From contig JAKOON010000027.1 in assembly GCA_022577435.1 (NCBI GenBank), positions 6,878,800-6,942,799 of the forward strand: DNA of 64,000 nt, in the 5' to 3' direction. Of this stretch, positions 24,262 to 36,919 are shown piece by piece. The notes under the pieces were generated by a model. The model ran no database searches, was not told where the DNA came from, and worked only from the letters and a program-made list of their open reading frames with translations. Both the position numbers and the translations under genes were made by a program. The stretch is from Embiotoca jacksoni. Its lineage: Eukaryota > Chordata > Actinopteri > Embiotocidae. Each line of letters begins with the position of its first letter. Position 1 is the first letter of the stretch.

Positions 24262-24660
24262 TCGGGGAAGATAGGACCTTGGGAAACGAGGACCTCAGGA
24301 ATTTAAGACCCTGGGAACATACTGTAGGACTTTGGGGACTTAGGACCCTGGGGATATATTGTAGGATCTTTAGAACTTTAGATCCTGAGGAAATAGAAAC
24401 TTGGGAACTTAGGACTCTGGGAATGTAGGAAGCTGAGAACATAGGACCTTGAGAGCAGAGGACTCTTAAGAGATAGGACCTTGGGAACTTAGAACCCTGG
24501 AAACATAGAGCCATGGGACACAGGACCCTGAGAACGTAGGAACCTGAGAACAAAGGACCCTACGAACATAGGGCCTTGGGAACATAGAACCCTTGGCACC
24601 AAGAGCCCTGAGAACATGGAACTTTGGGAACTTACAACCCTGAGAACATAGAAACCTCCT
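24262..24660. repeat. Degenerate minisatellite, unit about 17-20 bases
   Basis: About twenty imperfect copies of a unit like GGGAACATAGGACCCTGA run head to tail. On the minus strand this gives an apparently open protein of low complexity with repeated Leu-Arg-Val-Leu and Ser-Gln-Gly phrases, which is a by-product of the repeat and not a gene. Confidence 0.85.
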
Positions 24661-24991
24661 TGACTTCTTTTAAAGTCATTTAGATACATAGTTGGAGAAC
24701 CAAAATATATGCACTGTGTGCAAGATGTGTCAATTTGTTGAGAGGATGAGTATAGACCAATATATCGAGCGTAAGCCATCCTTACAATGCGCTGCTAATG
24801 CAGCTAAATGTAAATAAAAAAATAAAAAAAAGAACTGTACAGAATACGGAAATATGACAAATATGGAAACAGCTCAACAAAGTCTTTGTGAAGTCTGAGT
24901 TCTTATGGTATTGTGGGTTGAAGTGGTGAAGCTATAACACAAAAGGCAGATTTATTGTCCACTGAATTTGTTAGCGTCCCTCCCTCTCTGA

Positions 24992-24992
<1 letters not shown>

Positions 24993-25062
<70 letters not shown>

Positions 25063-25099
25063 ACACAGACATACAGACACACAGACACACACACACAGC
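24993..25099. repeat. (CA)n microsatellite
   Basis: A pure AC/CA run to about 25058 is followed by an interrupted ACAG/ACAC stretch. It lies in the cdhr1-ghitm intergenic interval (22.7-26.4 kb), where I see no gene. Confidence 0.95.
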
Positions 25100-26425
25100 C
25101 TCCAGCTTATTTTAGGCAGTGAAAACCTTGGACCCTAACCAAATATTGGTCATCAATCTGAAAATGACTCACAGAGGGCAACTGTTATCCCCAGTGATGG
25201 CAGATCTCCGCATGCTGAAGCTTTGGCCAATCTCATCCATTACCGCCCTCTTTAACCCTCCCATCTGCAGGATTTTTTTCAGTACACGCTATATATGAAT
25301 CATACGCGTCCTAAACATGAGCATGATCCGAGAGATTTAAAACACCGCCTGGCAGCTGGGCGCTCCACGTGTACGTGCTTTAATGAGGCACCTGCACATT
25401 TACAGATGTTAGCATCTGTTGCAAGTGCCCTGGTTTGAAGGTTTAATTCTAGAGGAGGAGCCAGATGGTGGACAAGAGGATTACTAGGCTAAGCCTTTGT
25501 CATCTGCTGCTACACACCGACTCTGTTTACACCGAAATACAAGGTGGACCCCGCCAGTCCCCTCGGGCTGCTCCGAACCACTAAGAGTGTGGATAACGAA
25601 TGTTAAAGTTAAGTCAGTTTGGGAGGATTTGGTGGCAGCGGGGAGAGGTTAAGAACTAAAGTTTACACCGCGACTCACAACAACTAATCTGAGCAACAGC
25701 TCTGGTTATTTCGATGTCAGCGGTTTTGATGGTCACCGAGCCCACTTGTAACGTTCAATTAAAAGGTTTGGCAAATTTAATTTAATAAGTACCAGATGGT
25801 TAAGAATTTATTAACAAGGCAGAGTCACCCACTGTTATAAAAAAAAAAAAATCCCCTACTTTCCAAACATTGCTCGCCCAACATGAACTTGCAAAAAAAT
25901 ACTGACAAAATTAGAGGATGACAATTTTATGCCGTGGTTAACTGGGATTAATGTGTTTTTCTATGGATCAAATACGTATTTAACATTATAATTGATCATA
26001 TTATCTTATATATAAAATAACCTAATGAACATCATGGACTTTTACGAATAGTTGGAACTGTCCTAATACTTTTGGGGACCACATCATTTTCATGATGTAT
26101 CTTAAGTAATAACTAACAGGGAATAATAAGATGGATAAAAACAGGTTTAATTTAATAGCACTACGGTTATCTGTTCCTTGTCACTGTTAGGGTAAACGCT
26201 AAGAATGGGAACATTTCTCTGCGGGTATGTCGGCATGAACAATACCTAGAGCCTGGAACTGAAGCATCTAAAGAGAATTCAACTGTCATTAATAATATCA
26301 TACAAGACCTGTTGTTTTCCTACAGGTACACGACATAATGTCTTCTGTGAAAAGGTCTGTATCGGGTATCATGTTGGCTCACCCTCCAAAATCTACAACA
26401 ACAGCAAACATCATTTTTGACTTAT

Positions 26426-26431
26426 TTTATT
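26426..26431 (-). terminator. Candidate distal poly(A) signal of ghitm
   Basis: AATAAA on the minus strand, about 520 bases after the ghitm stop. A nearer one lies at 26911-26916. Both could be used. Confidence 0.35.
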
Positions 26432-26910
26432 AAGTGATCCCACTGTTGAAATTACTGTATTTTTTGCAGAAATATATGAACTAATGTCAACCTTTGAACT
26501 CATCGCAGAAGTGCAACATCGGCGAATTTCTGAAGCAAGAAACATAAAGCATAGTCATTTTCTGTCCTGTGAATGCCAATCTACGACAGACATATGTGAC
26601 ATTTCTGTTACTATACTTTTGGAACTTTTAAATATTTTTCAAAACACAAACACCAGCGAGTACAAATAAATAGAAAACATAAAGAACAATACAAAGGTGA
26701 TTTAATTAATCTGTGACCCCAGGATACTTCCAAAATCAAGGTAAGAGCTCCGTCTCCGTGTTAACAATGTACAATAATTTGTATCCTTTACATGGACTGG
26801 CAAACATGCACCACAGAGTGCAAACCCCGCAAAGCCTTGATCTACCAGTTACATAAGAGCGGTCTCTAAAAGATAACACCTGGTGTATGCTGCTTAGTAA
26901 CGAACATGAC

Positions 26911-26916
26911 TTTATT
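26911..26916 (-). terminator. Candidate proximal poly(A) signal of ghitm
   Basis: AATAAA on the minus strand, about 40 bases after the ghitm stop at 26954. Confidence 0.4.
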
Positions 26917-26953
26917 CAGAGCTTAAAACTGCAGCTGAACTCGTGCTGGTGTT

Positions 26954-27888
26954 TTACTTCCTTCTGCCGCCGCCGCCGCCGCCGGCCAGGATCATCACCA
27001 GCCTCATGAAAATATTAATTGTGTCCATGTAAATCCCCATACACCTGGAAGAGCAATAGAAATACACGGAATGAGATCCACACGATGTTAAAAGTAACAA
27101 CAGAACTGTGCAGCAAAAAGGAAGAAGTGGACTTTAATTCCCAGAGCGACTCACGCATTAATGGGGTCGTATTTCTGGACGCCGTAGAGCGGGTGCGTCT
27201 CCGCTCGCTTGATGACCTTCTGCGTGTCATAGAGGAGGAACATGCTGAACAGGACCAGGCCTCCGTAGACGGCAATCGAGTACAGGCCTGCTCCGAACGC
27301 CGAGGTGGGCGGCAGGAACATGGATCCTGAGAAAGACAGAACATTTGCTGTGAGAAGGCTAACAGACGGACGTAAATAAATCATTTGCTGATCATCTTGT
27401 GATAATCAATAGTTTAGCTGCATTCAGCTGCTCGGCCCGGTGCTTGATTTTGAAAAACTGATGTGATCAGACAGTGAGCCACCACAGAAATGGTACTTGG
27501 TCATAAGTGCTAAAGCTTCCCCCCCACCCCCCATAACTGCAGCAAAACTCATCCTGTAGATTTGTTGAATTGTACACCAAAACAAATTGTCCTCACACTA
27601 AACGTTGCAAGCTTTTTTGTTTTGTTTTGGAAAGGGTTAAATAACATCCATCCACAATTTTTACAGTTTTTGTAAATGTTATTTCACTATCTGATGTGTC
27701 ATCGTTACTGTTCCATTTTTCTTCACCGCTTTATTCTGCTATTGTGTGACGACAAGAAAGAAATATTTGCATTAATCACTTGGTTTGGTTGTGTGAAAAC
27801 AAACACTTTCAGTGCGATTTACTCATTTGTTCTATATTTAGGAAGAAATGATGTTTCTCACGTGGCACTAGACTACGGGGACATAATC

Positions 27889-27929
<41 letters not shown>

Positions 27930-30703
27930 CCAATAGCTGGCATTTAATATTTCCCTTTAGTCTTTTATGAGGCATTTAATGAAACAATGTGCATTCACCA
28001 AGAACATATCATGCCACTTGACTTGGTGACATTTCACCGAGGTGATCACACTTCTATATTTTGAGTGTCATCTGTTGTACTGCAAATGGAAAACTTGCAG
28101 TTTATGTACACTTGACATTAGTCTATGAATATTACAGACATTAGTCTATAAACTGAAGTGGGAGCTACAAAGCAGCTGTTCACTGAATAAAAGCACAAGC
28201 CGTCTACGTGACGCTTGCTTCCCCAAAGGCTTCTTTGGGTTTAGGTTTTATTTTTCCTTTGGGTTTACCTCGCGTCATTTTGGACACACGTCCCCGCTCC
28301 CTTGCAGAGTTCATTTATCCACTGCAGTGCACGACCTGACTCTCCTAAACCTGCTAGAATAAGTAAATAATCTGAGCCTGAACCCATCCGGTTGCGGTTC
28401 AGGTCGCGAATTACAAACTCACGGAAGTATTTTCAGACATTTAGAGAGGTGAAATACATCATATATTGCTTACGGTGGGCGCATGGATGGAGGCTTGAGT
28501 GAGCGAGGATGCATCCATTTTTGAAATACCTGTGCATTTACTTATTTACGTGGGGATCGTAATACCAGGCTCCCATCGTGACAACTGTCAGCCCTTCGGC
28601 GATGGATGATGGCATCGAAAAATCGACCCAACCCGACAGTCTGAACACCCACTTGTTCACTGTTACTTGAGGTTGCCGAGACGGTTTATGAGCTGAAATT
28701 GTACGGTACTTACCAATAGAGGAGGCAAACACCACTCCAAAGCCGACAGCCAAAGGCCCTCCCATATTGAGGAACTTCTCACTTGGAGCACACATGGCCA
28801 CAGTGGACAGACCTCCCACGATGCCTGCTGTGTACCAGGCGGCCCTCATCATCAAAGGCCCTCCCAGGAGAGTAAGGGGGGCGATGACCGCACCCATCAC
28901 ACCTTATCAATAAGTACAACAAAAGGACAACTCAATGTCAATTTCAAAACAACAAGAACAGATTGGTGCCATACACTGTAGAGGTTTAAAGACCACAGCA
29001 GCTGTTTACTCTGAGCCTCGATATGACTGCCCCCTAGTGGCCAATGGTGGCAACTACGTAGCAGAAATAACAGGACGACATAAGAGAATATTTCATTTTT
29101 TTACAAGACTTTAACTTGCATACCTGCATGGAGCATCCAGGCGAGGTGTTTGGGCATTGGGCTCTGCTCATATGAAATGGACCTGACCAGCATGCCGGCA
29201 CCAATCATAGCCGCAAAAGTTGCTCCGATTGCCTGGATTAGAACAAACAGTAAACATTCGTATTAATGAATTCATCTGAAAATGTTAAATACATCAGAGC
29301 CACTATACTTCGTATTACTGCACCAGCTCCAAGGTGTTCAGGTTGATCTAAAATGCAAGTTACAATGCTGTAAGGATCTGTTGGATCTGTTGGACCCATT
29401 TGAGTTATAAAGCTTACCATCCAGGACCCTCTCATCATCAGACCCATGAGTGCCGGGGTCCTGCTCACAGCTACAGCTGAAAGAGCTGTCAGTCCAATAC
29501 TGCCGGCAAAATACATGTAGGTGGAGTGGATCCTGTCTTTAACATACTGAGGCCAGATCCTGCACGGAGAAGAAAGGGGGCCTTTAGATAGTAGGAAACA
29601 CATGTTTCTACTTATCCGGGATTCAAAATGACATTAAAGAGCTGTCGGTACTAAAAAGCTGCTCCTCACATTGACTTCTCAAGGGCACCGATTTCATTGG
29701 ACATGCCAAGTCCATAGTAGCACAGCGCTCCAAGGCCAACTGCTGCACCTCCAGCCAAAACCATTCTTCCCATGCTGTCAACTAGGGACAAAATAAAAAA
29801 AAATCCTTTAAGAATCATTTTATTTTATTTTTTTGTACTCTAAAAAAAAAAAAAATTGGGAAACCGAACAGTAATCACGCAGTTTATCATTACAGCAGGG
29901 CTCAAATCACTTGAGCTGTCTGCTTGGGAAGGTGGAAAACACAAGACTTGTGTAACAGTAAGTACAACTCAAAATAAGTGGTATGTATCATAGCTCTTAC
30001 TTTTGATGAAAGTATCTGTCGCTGGCTCAAAAGCTGCTTCTTTGAGCTGATCTTTGGTTGTCTTCGCACGGCGGAACCCAAATCTGGCCTTTGAGGAAAA
30101 ACCCTGATGAAAGGGGGGGGGAAGAAAAAAAAAAAAAAACTTCACACAAACCTGGAATTGTTGTTTAAGAGCTGGGATTTCACACTTGGCCTCATCAATC
30201 AAAACTGAAAACAATCAGGGAGTACGCAGGGAGTTGTATTTAACAAATGGCTTGAGGCGAATAATAAAATCCGAGCTATCAGTATCCTGATCCTGTTTAT
30301 ATAACAACTCTTTTCTTTTTTTTCCACGCTTTGTCTATTTGTATTCATGAGTTCTTGTCTTTAAATCAGCCAAAGGAGAAGCATGCATGATCGAGACCAA
30401 CATATGTCTGACTGAAAAGGAACAGAAAACCACAGATTTTGGATGTACTATAAAACAAGCTTAGTGGGGCTGAGGTGACTCAAATTTGAATAAGAGTTTC
30501 TTCTAACTTAGTCTAATCTTAGTACAAGTAGTAGAAATAACTTAAATTGCAGGAAGGGGGAGGGGGAGGGAGGTGTTTTCCGTCACCTGCTGGGGCCTGA
30601 GCAGCGGTGATCTCAGGGCAGACGAGCCCTGTGTCAGCCCGGGACGGAGCCCGGCGAGCGGGAGACTCCTCAGGCATGTCAGCCTCGCCACCAACATGGT
30701 CAT
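26954..30703 (-). CDS. ghitm: GHITM (TMBIM5/MICS1): growth hormone-inducible transmembrane protein, mitochondrial
   Basis: Eight coding exons: 30703-30587, 30103-30001, 29781-29670, 29559-29418, 29232-29124, 28902-28714, 27326-27155, 27044-26954. They give 344 residues (human 345) with consistent phases. The first exon encodes an Arg/Leu-rich, acid-free presequence typical of mitochondrial import. The body is the BI-1/TMBIM fold with about seven to eight hydrophobic segments. Near-identical family blocks include GGAAVGLGALCYYGLG, IWPQYVKDRIHSTYMYFAGS, RAAWYTAGIVGGLSTVAMCA and LLYDTQKVIKRAE. By family knowledge it is an inner-membrane protein that shapes cristae, retains cytochrome c and acts in calcium/proton exchange. 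Translation could start at 30703 or at a second ATG two codons later (30697), which matches the human start better. The C-terminus carries six glycines encoded by a GGC run. Confidence 0.97.
27894..27928. repeat. Poly(A) tract in a ghitm intron
   Basis: Unbroken run of 35 adenines in the intron between the exons at 27155-27326 and 28714-28902. No associated retroposon body is evident. Confidence 0.9.
29027..29043. promoter_or_regulatory. CTCF-like motif in a ghitm intron
   Basis: CTGCCCCCTAGTGGCCA closely fits the vertebrate CTCF core (reverse of the CCACTAGGGGGCAG type). It lies between the ghitm exons at 28714-28902 and 29124-29232. Binding is inferred from the motif only. Confidence 0.4.
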
Positions 30704-30731
30704 TTTTTAAATTTATTGTCCCGTTATCAAC
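30704..30731 (-). other. ghitm: 5' UTR part of ghitm exon 2
   Basis: The acceptor CTTTTCAG ends just above 30731, and 28 untranslated bases precede the first ATG. This places the true first exon further upstream. Confidence 0.7.
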
Positions 30732-31114
30732 CTGAAAAGACAAAACAGAGCATCTTGTGATATATTGTTGTGACTCTGTCGCCTTAATAAATATCCAAAA
30801 TGTCCCATCTGCTGCACTAAACAAACGTCACATTGTTGCGTTGACAGCGAGTGCTTTGCTACAGTTAAAATAATGTAGCAACAACAAAGACAATTCAGTA
30901 AATAGATAAAACGTTGAATGTCATAACATTGAAGGTTCGTATAACCGAGTTAGCTGACGGCTAAACACACGTTTAGTTAGCAGTTAGCTACGCCGTCAAA
31001 CGAGCCCTCCATTATTACAGTAAAACGTTCAACCGCATGAATTAACTATCCACATTAATAGTGTGACATGAATACTCACTATAATACACTTAACGGTGAG
31101 TAAACGTTACATAC

Positions 31115-31190
31115 CGCGCAGCTAAGCTCGTCGTGCACCTTTCCGGAAAGAAGTGCGCAAGTTTCTGACGCAACTGTTTTTTTTTTTTGC
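31115..31190 (-). other. ghitm: Probable non-coding first exon of ghitm
   Basis: A donor GTATGTAAC begins at 31114 on the minus strand, after GC-rich sequence containing an ETS-like TTCCGGAAAG. The exon's low edge is set by the donor. The high edge is a guess, since the transcription start is not visible. A non-coding exon 1 followed by an exon with the start codon fits the acceptor at 30731. Confidence 0.5.
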
Positions 31191-31260
31191 AACCTTCGTG
31201 AAAGGTCCCACTTTGGACGTCATCATCACGCGACAGATCTGATGGGAATTGTAGTTCAAA
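31190..31260 (-). promoter_or_regulatory. ghitm: ghitm core promoter with ZNF143 and CRE-like motifs
   Basis: On the minus strand 31255-31243 reads ACTACAATTCCCA, the well-known ZNF143/SBS element of housekeeping vertebrate promoters. GGACGTCATCATCACG (about 31216-31231) contains a CRE/ATF-like ACGTCA. Both sit just upstream of the inferred first exon, with no TATA box. A broadly expressed mitochondrial gene is expected to have this promoter type. Confidence 0.55.
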
Positions 31261-32249
31261 CTCAAGCGAGCGTTTTATAATCCCGTAAAAATGCAACAAC
31301 AACAACAAAAAAGTCCCGGGATCCGAATTCAAATAAAAACATCTGCAAGTAAAAATACACCTTTAAAAGCGAAGCCTTGCAAATTAATGTTTTACTTAAA
31401 TACGTATAAAGTAAAACGTGTTTCATCAGGAAAGTATTCAATGTAGAAAATAATTCAGAATGACTCCTGTCAATGTTTTCATTATTCATAACATTGTAAA
31501 GTTACTCATAATTTCAGATGCCAGATGCATGTTACTTCTTGAGACCTAATTTTACACAAAGGTTTAGGGTTATTGTTATTGTTATTTGATTTGGATTTCT
31601 GTATTTTTCTATTAAAACACTTTGTAGTCTAATTCGTGTGCTATAAATAAGTAAAATTGGTATATAAATAAAGTTCGACATCATTAGCCTGCTATTACTT
31701 TCAACCACTGGCATACAATATAACACACAACATGACATTAAAATAGGAGTGCTTTGCAATCATGTATTTTTAATCCACCTGGTCTATGGGTACAGAAGTT
31801 GAGACGCACATTGTTCTTTTCACCACTAGGTGGAGTGCTCACCCTTTTGTTGTGACTACATCAGTAACTACTAAAACCTCAAATTGGCCCCTAAAACGGC
31901 AACATCTAATGGAGGTTTTAGGCCAGCACCCCGCTGTTCAGCCCCGCATAGTTTATTATATGGTTTATGTGTCCGAAGTTTGTTTTAAACAGAGAGTCAG
32001 TGAAGGGCCGTGGCAGTGCGCCTCCTGCCTGAAGCTCCGCTCCTTTGGACCAAAGTTGTGGTTCAGTGAGTCGCAACTGTTGAATAGACTTGTCATTCAG
32101 CTCGCCGGGCAGCCTGACCTGCAGCCTCCTCAAACATGATTCCATCTGATCGACTGGGTTTACTCAGTGAAACTAGTCCGGCTACATCTCTTGGATTGGA
32201 TTGTTATCTATCTCACACAAGTGAGGTGGTTTTGGGGAAGTAATGGAAT

Positions 32250-32346
32250 TACTTTCTCTCCGGAGTCGCTCTTTGACGACGGCTGACTTCACGGATGAAA
32301 AGCAGGACGCCTTCAGACACCGCAGCTCATCATAATGGTGGGTATG
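32250..32346 (+). other. Possible 5' UTR exon of chst3
   Basis: A good donor, GGTATG|GTGAGTGG, ends at 32346 on the plus strand. A second splice acceptor, TTCATTTACAG, opens the first coding exon of chst3 at 36784. Splicing the two would create a short upstream reading frame of 17 codons ending before the chst3 ATG. The exon start is arbitrary and transcription is not shown. Confidence 0.2.
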
Positions 32347-32944
32347 GTGAGTGGACAATCTGTTCCTTTACATATTTAAATGATACTAAACAGATAACTA
32401 GAACCAAACTTACAACATAACAAGGCAAGATTGTTAAACTTTAATGAATTAAAAAAAAAAAACGTAATTAAAACTTTAGTAATACCAGCAGAACAAAGCC
32501 ACTACAAATAAATCACTTGTGACTTTTCCTTAAGGGTCTTTTTTTGTAATCAAGAAGGCATGATTTCAGTTCGTCTTTGAGACCTTTACATACAGCACAT
32601 GATCTCAGAGACCTAACCTTATTAGAAGACTCACATTTTCCTCCACAGTTTTTGTGTTTTACAGTGAATTCAAATCACTGCTCTGGAATTATAATACATG
32701 TATGCCTTTTTGGCTTGTAAATGTGCTGCATGACCTCTACATCCAACTGTCCAAGTGCAAAATCATTACACTCAAACAATGTGATCAACAATCATGAATC
32801 TCCCCTACAATTGAACTTGTTGCATACCATACACCCTAAGCAACAGTGAAGTTGCTTAGGGTATACATTCTTGGAGAAGTGAGGTGTCTCCTCTTACCTT
32901 TCCCCTGGCTTACCCTTATCCTTAACCAGTTATGGCTGCTTCCA

Positions 32945-33518
32945 CCAGTAGTGGAAAGTAAGTAAGTATATTTACTCAATACTTTACTTAAGTAAAATTT
33001 GAAATAGAATGTTGAGCATTTCATGGAAGGAAATAACATACTTATTTGACAGGTTTACTTTTAAGATGAAAATTTGACACAATGGATAATATGACAAGCT
33101 TTTAAAATACAACACATTATTAAATATTAAACCAATGGTTTCAATCTTTTTGGCCTCTGATGACTTACAAAAAGCATTTTAACAGCTGCCCCAAATACTG
33201 ATTTTCACTCTGAACTAACAATGTTCAAATGATCCAATATCTCCCTGAAAATCAACTGATTTGAGAAAAAGTCCAAACATGACCCATTTTATCTGATGTC
33301 CCTGGTTCAAACTAGGGACACCAAACTCCAACAGCTGCAACAGAAACATGCTGCTTACAATAAAATATCAGTCACAGGGACAAAATTAGTATCTTGAATT
33401 CAATAGTTTAACTATATTTTGCTTCTAATATCTACAGGACTCGCAAGGGAGTATTTTCTCACTGCTGAATTAGTAATTTTACTTAAGTAAAGAATCTGAA
33501 TACTTCTTCCACCACTGG
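32945..33518. mobile_element. Non-autonomous hAT-type MITE with terminal inverted repeats
   Basis: The left end reads CAGTAGTGGAAAGTAAGTAAG... through ACTTTACTTAAGTAAAATTT. The right end is its inverse, ...TTTTACTTAAGTAAAG ... TTCTTCCACCACTG. These are the ends of one of the commonest miniature elements of teleost genomes. The flanks GCTTCCAC and GCCTCTCC could be a decayed 8-base target duplication (5 of 8 match). It has no coding capacity. Confidence 0.75.
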
Positions 33519-36500
33519 CCTCTCCCATACCGCGACTGACAGCATACTAAATGAACAGTTTATTATCCAATGTTTCTAGCCCGACCTCATTAATTAGTAG
33601 CAATTGGTGACAACTTAAAATCAAGACCTGGGCTGTGTTTGGACTTGCCCACTATACCTGTACGAGACTGTAGTGGACAATCCGAACACAGCACTGGACT
33701 CATTAAACTGTTGGTAAGCATAGCAACAGTAACTCTGGCTGAAACCGACAAAAATCCAACTTTCCTAACAAATAGATGATGATTGACCACAGCCCACCTT
33801 AATTTCCTTGTAAGTGGCCAAGGTACACACCTCCGAAATGCCCAGATATTAATACTTTATGCAAGTAAATACAGAAACGGTTTAGAGATCATATAACCAG
33901 ATGTGAATGTCTGTGTTTGGCTAATCCTCTGAATAACAAACTATAAGTATTTTAATGAGCCACTCTGACCAATTATCTAGTTTCATTGACAGCAAATCTT
34001 CTTTTATACATTGTTTATGTGGTTTCCTCGGCAAAATCTTAATTTGAAAAGTCCCAAGTTACTGCAGTTACCAAATAAATAGAGTGGAGTAAAATTTAGT
34101 TTACAGTACTTAACAATAATGTTCCTTTGGTGTTTATAGAACTTCCTACAATGACTTACTACACCCAGAAATATTATGAAGATGGATGCCATCATTGATG
34201 AAAATTTTAAAAAAAATCTTGTATTTTCTAGTCTGTTTCTCATATATATAAGACACACATTATCATTGTTTTGTAATCATCACACTGTATTGCAAAGAGT
34301 AAATAAAAATAAAAAAAAATCCTTTATCTACTATACATCTACTACTACTACATCTATACCATGATGTACACTTGCAATATAGTCTCCAGCAGAACGGGTT
34401 TATGTGGCTGATGTTTAATTTGTCTTCACATAAGATTTACATTAAATAAGAGGCAGCTATTAAAAGCATTTATAACGAGATGATAAATGGTGCAGTGGCG
34501 GTTTTGTTATGAGCAGATGATCAAATGTGTCATATGCCTCAGTGGTTTGTGAATATTCAAGAATGTCAGCTCATGTGTTTCTTTCTTCTTTTTTTTTACT
34601 TTACACAGCAGATGCAGTAAGCTGAGATAATTGGTGTACATCTAATTTACCATATAAATGACAAAACATCAGACTACTTATTTTCCTGATGAATTGTTGA
34701 TGTAGAATATTTATTGTTTATTTGATATCATATATGTGAAGAACTACACACTCAAAAATACAGTGTTCTAAAGAGAGTGCTTTAAATCTTTGTCAATAAC
34801 CATCCACTCATGTCTTATTCATTTGGCCACATTTTTTTTGGGATGTTTGTCATAATTTGTTCAGGTACATTTAAAAAGACAGCCCAGACACACATATGAT
34901 GTACTATGACTGTACATGCGCTCAGATCTGGTGTTGGTTTACTCAGACAAACTGTGACTGTATTTGCTCAATGGAAAACGACCACTGTGCGTGTGTGGTG
35001 TGTGGTAATTTCCTTTGGTGTAGTCAACATCTGACCAGTTCTACATGACTTGTAACATCCAGGAGCTTAGTCACTGACCCTGTGACGTGTGCATGACCTG
35101 TGAGTTTATGTTCTGCATCTCAACCCAGAAGGGGGGTTTAGAGTCACTCCTGTGTAAAGAGACCTTTGTGGCTGTGGCATGCGGCAGGGTGGTGCAAGAC
35201 AGAGCTGACTTTTCCCCTCAGTGAAAACGTGCTTCAGTAGACAGGCTGTTCACCTTTTCATTACACGGCGTTCCACGTCAACAGGGCTCTATTGGAGCTG
35301 TAAACTTCCCGTTCCCACTCAGAGAATTTCACAGGCAGTGTCCAACCATTCCCTGTGTTTAGACTGCAGTCATTTGGACCGACTTCTGTGCTCAAAACTG
35401 GCCCAGGACAGAGGTCGCAACAGGACGTGAAACCCGGACCTCCAGATGTCGTACAGAGAAACTTTAAAGCTCACCAGAATTCAGAAAAAACGTGGTGACA
35501 TATCGGGACTTTCCCACACAGTCTGGTGTGTTTAGTGTTAAACATAGTTGAATGCAGTTAAGTGAAAAGGTTGGTCTGTTGCTTGTGGCTGTGCCGATTA
35601 ATAGCAGCAGCTTGATGATGCTCTGCACATTTCCTCAGGTTGGAGGCTGTCTCATTTACTCTGGCTGTGTTATTGACCCATTCAGAGGCAGACAAGGTAG
35701 GCAGGATTATGCTAAAATCAGAAGATTAGTCAGGGATCTGATTCAAGCTGCCATTATCTTAAAAGTGAACTAATATTAATCTTTCAGGAATGTGCAAGCT
35801 ATTCACAAATAGGCACCATTAAACCCACCCTTATCTTGCTATGACTACCCACTGCCTGTCCTCTACAGACTTCTACAAGTAATGACCTCCAAGCTCACCT
35901 CACTATAATTTATGGCTATGTGACAAAAAGGCTTTCCCCTTCAATGTTATCACTGCACTGTTACACCTCTTAGCTTTCGGACATGTGTCACTCGCACGCA
36001 CAAAAGCTACCAGCAGCTCTGGCCACTGAGGGCCTCTGTTCAAGATATCCTGTCAGAGTTGACATGGAGGAGCAGCTGGTAGTTGGGGCATCAGGCTGCT
36101 GTTACCTATAATTTGTGGGAGGTAAAGGATAAATCACTCCAAGCCAGTAAACTCTTTTAAGTTTTTTTGGCAAGTAGCTTTGCAGTTGTGGAATTCCTGT
36201 TTAATGGACAAAATTGCGCTTCATTGCAGTCTATCTTTCATATTTTATTGTGCCCTCACAGTTGTTTTTTTGCTCATTTTCTAAAGTAGCTTCAACAAAC
36301 TAACTTATAAACACAGTTTATCTACGTGCACCAGCCCACAGTCTTGCATGGTGGGTGGGCATGTTCCTAAAATGCACCGGTGCACTTAAAGATAACAAGG
36401 ACTTCCTCTTGGCAAAGACTGGCTTAGATTCCAGGGTAAAACACTCAGCTATTTTCTATTCTTATCTTCCTAAAATAGGATAATTTTTCCTCTTAGTAAA

Positions 36501-36783
36501 TGCCTCCATCTTATTTTTGCAGAATATAATACAGAAATGCTTTGTACACTTTACTAACCGAGGAGGGAGTCTTAAGAAAGAGAAGAGGCTTTGTGCGATC
36601 ACTTCTATGACGGGGCACTTTTACATTTCCAACACTCATGTCAGCTTCCCCATTTTCATGAGTTGTTAAAACAAATAACAAAAAGTCTTCTAACAGAAAC
36701 AATTGAGACAAAACAGCTGCTCGTAGCTGTCCTCCGATGTGTAAAATGTGTAACTGACAGGTTGATGTTCATTTCATTTACAG

Positions 36784-36919
36784 GATGAAACATTGCCTAC
36801 AGCGGGGAATACAAATAACTGGAAGGCTCTTTAAGAAGGCAACTGGAGGCGTGCGAGATTGGCAGAACCTATTAAGAAGCAGTCTGTAAGAACATATCCT
36901 GGCACAGCTACATCCAAGA
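36784..36919 (+). other. chst3: 5' UTR segment of chst3 exon
   Basis: A polypyrimidine-AG acceptor (TTCATTTACAG) ends at 36783. An in-frame TAA lies 11 codons before the ATG at 36920, so the protein cannot extend further upstream within this exon. Confidence 0.5.

Noticed and set aside
24020..24779. Minus-strand open frames of 96 and 177 codons
   Set aside because: They run through the 17-20-base minisatellite; the repetitive Leu/Arg/Ser composition mirrors the DNA unit and no splice or homology support exists.
24993..25099. CRISPR-like regular repetition
   Set aside because: It is a dinucleotide microsatellite in a vertebrate genome, with no spacer structure.
31786..32139. 117-codon plus-strand open frame upstream of chst3
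   Set aside because: No recognisable domain and no support for coding; the segment may lie near a 5' UTR exon but not as protein.
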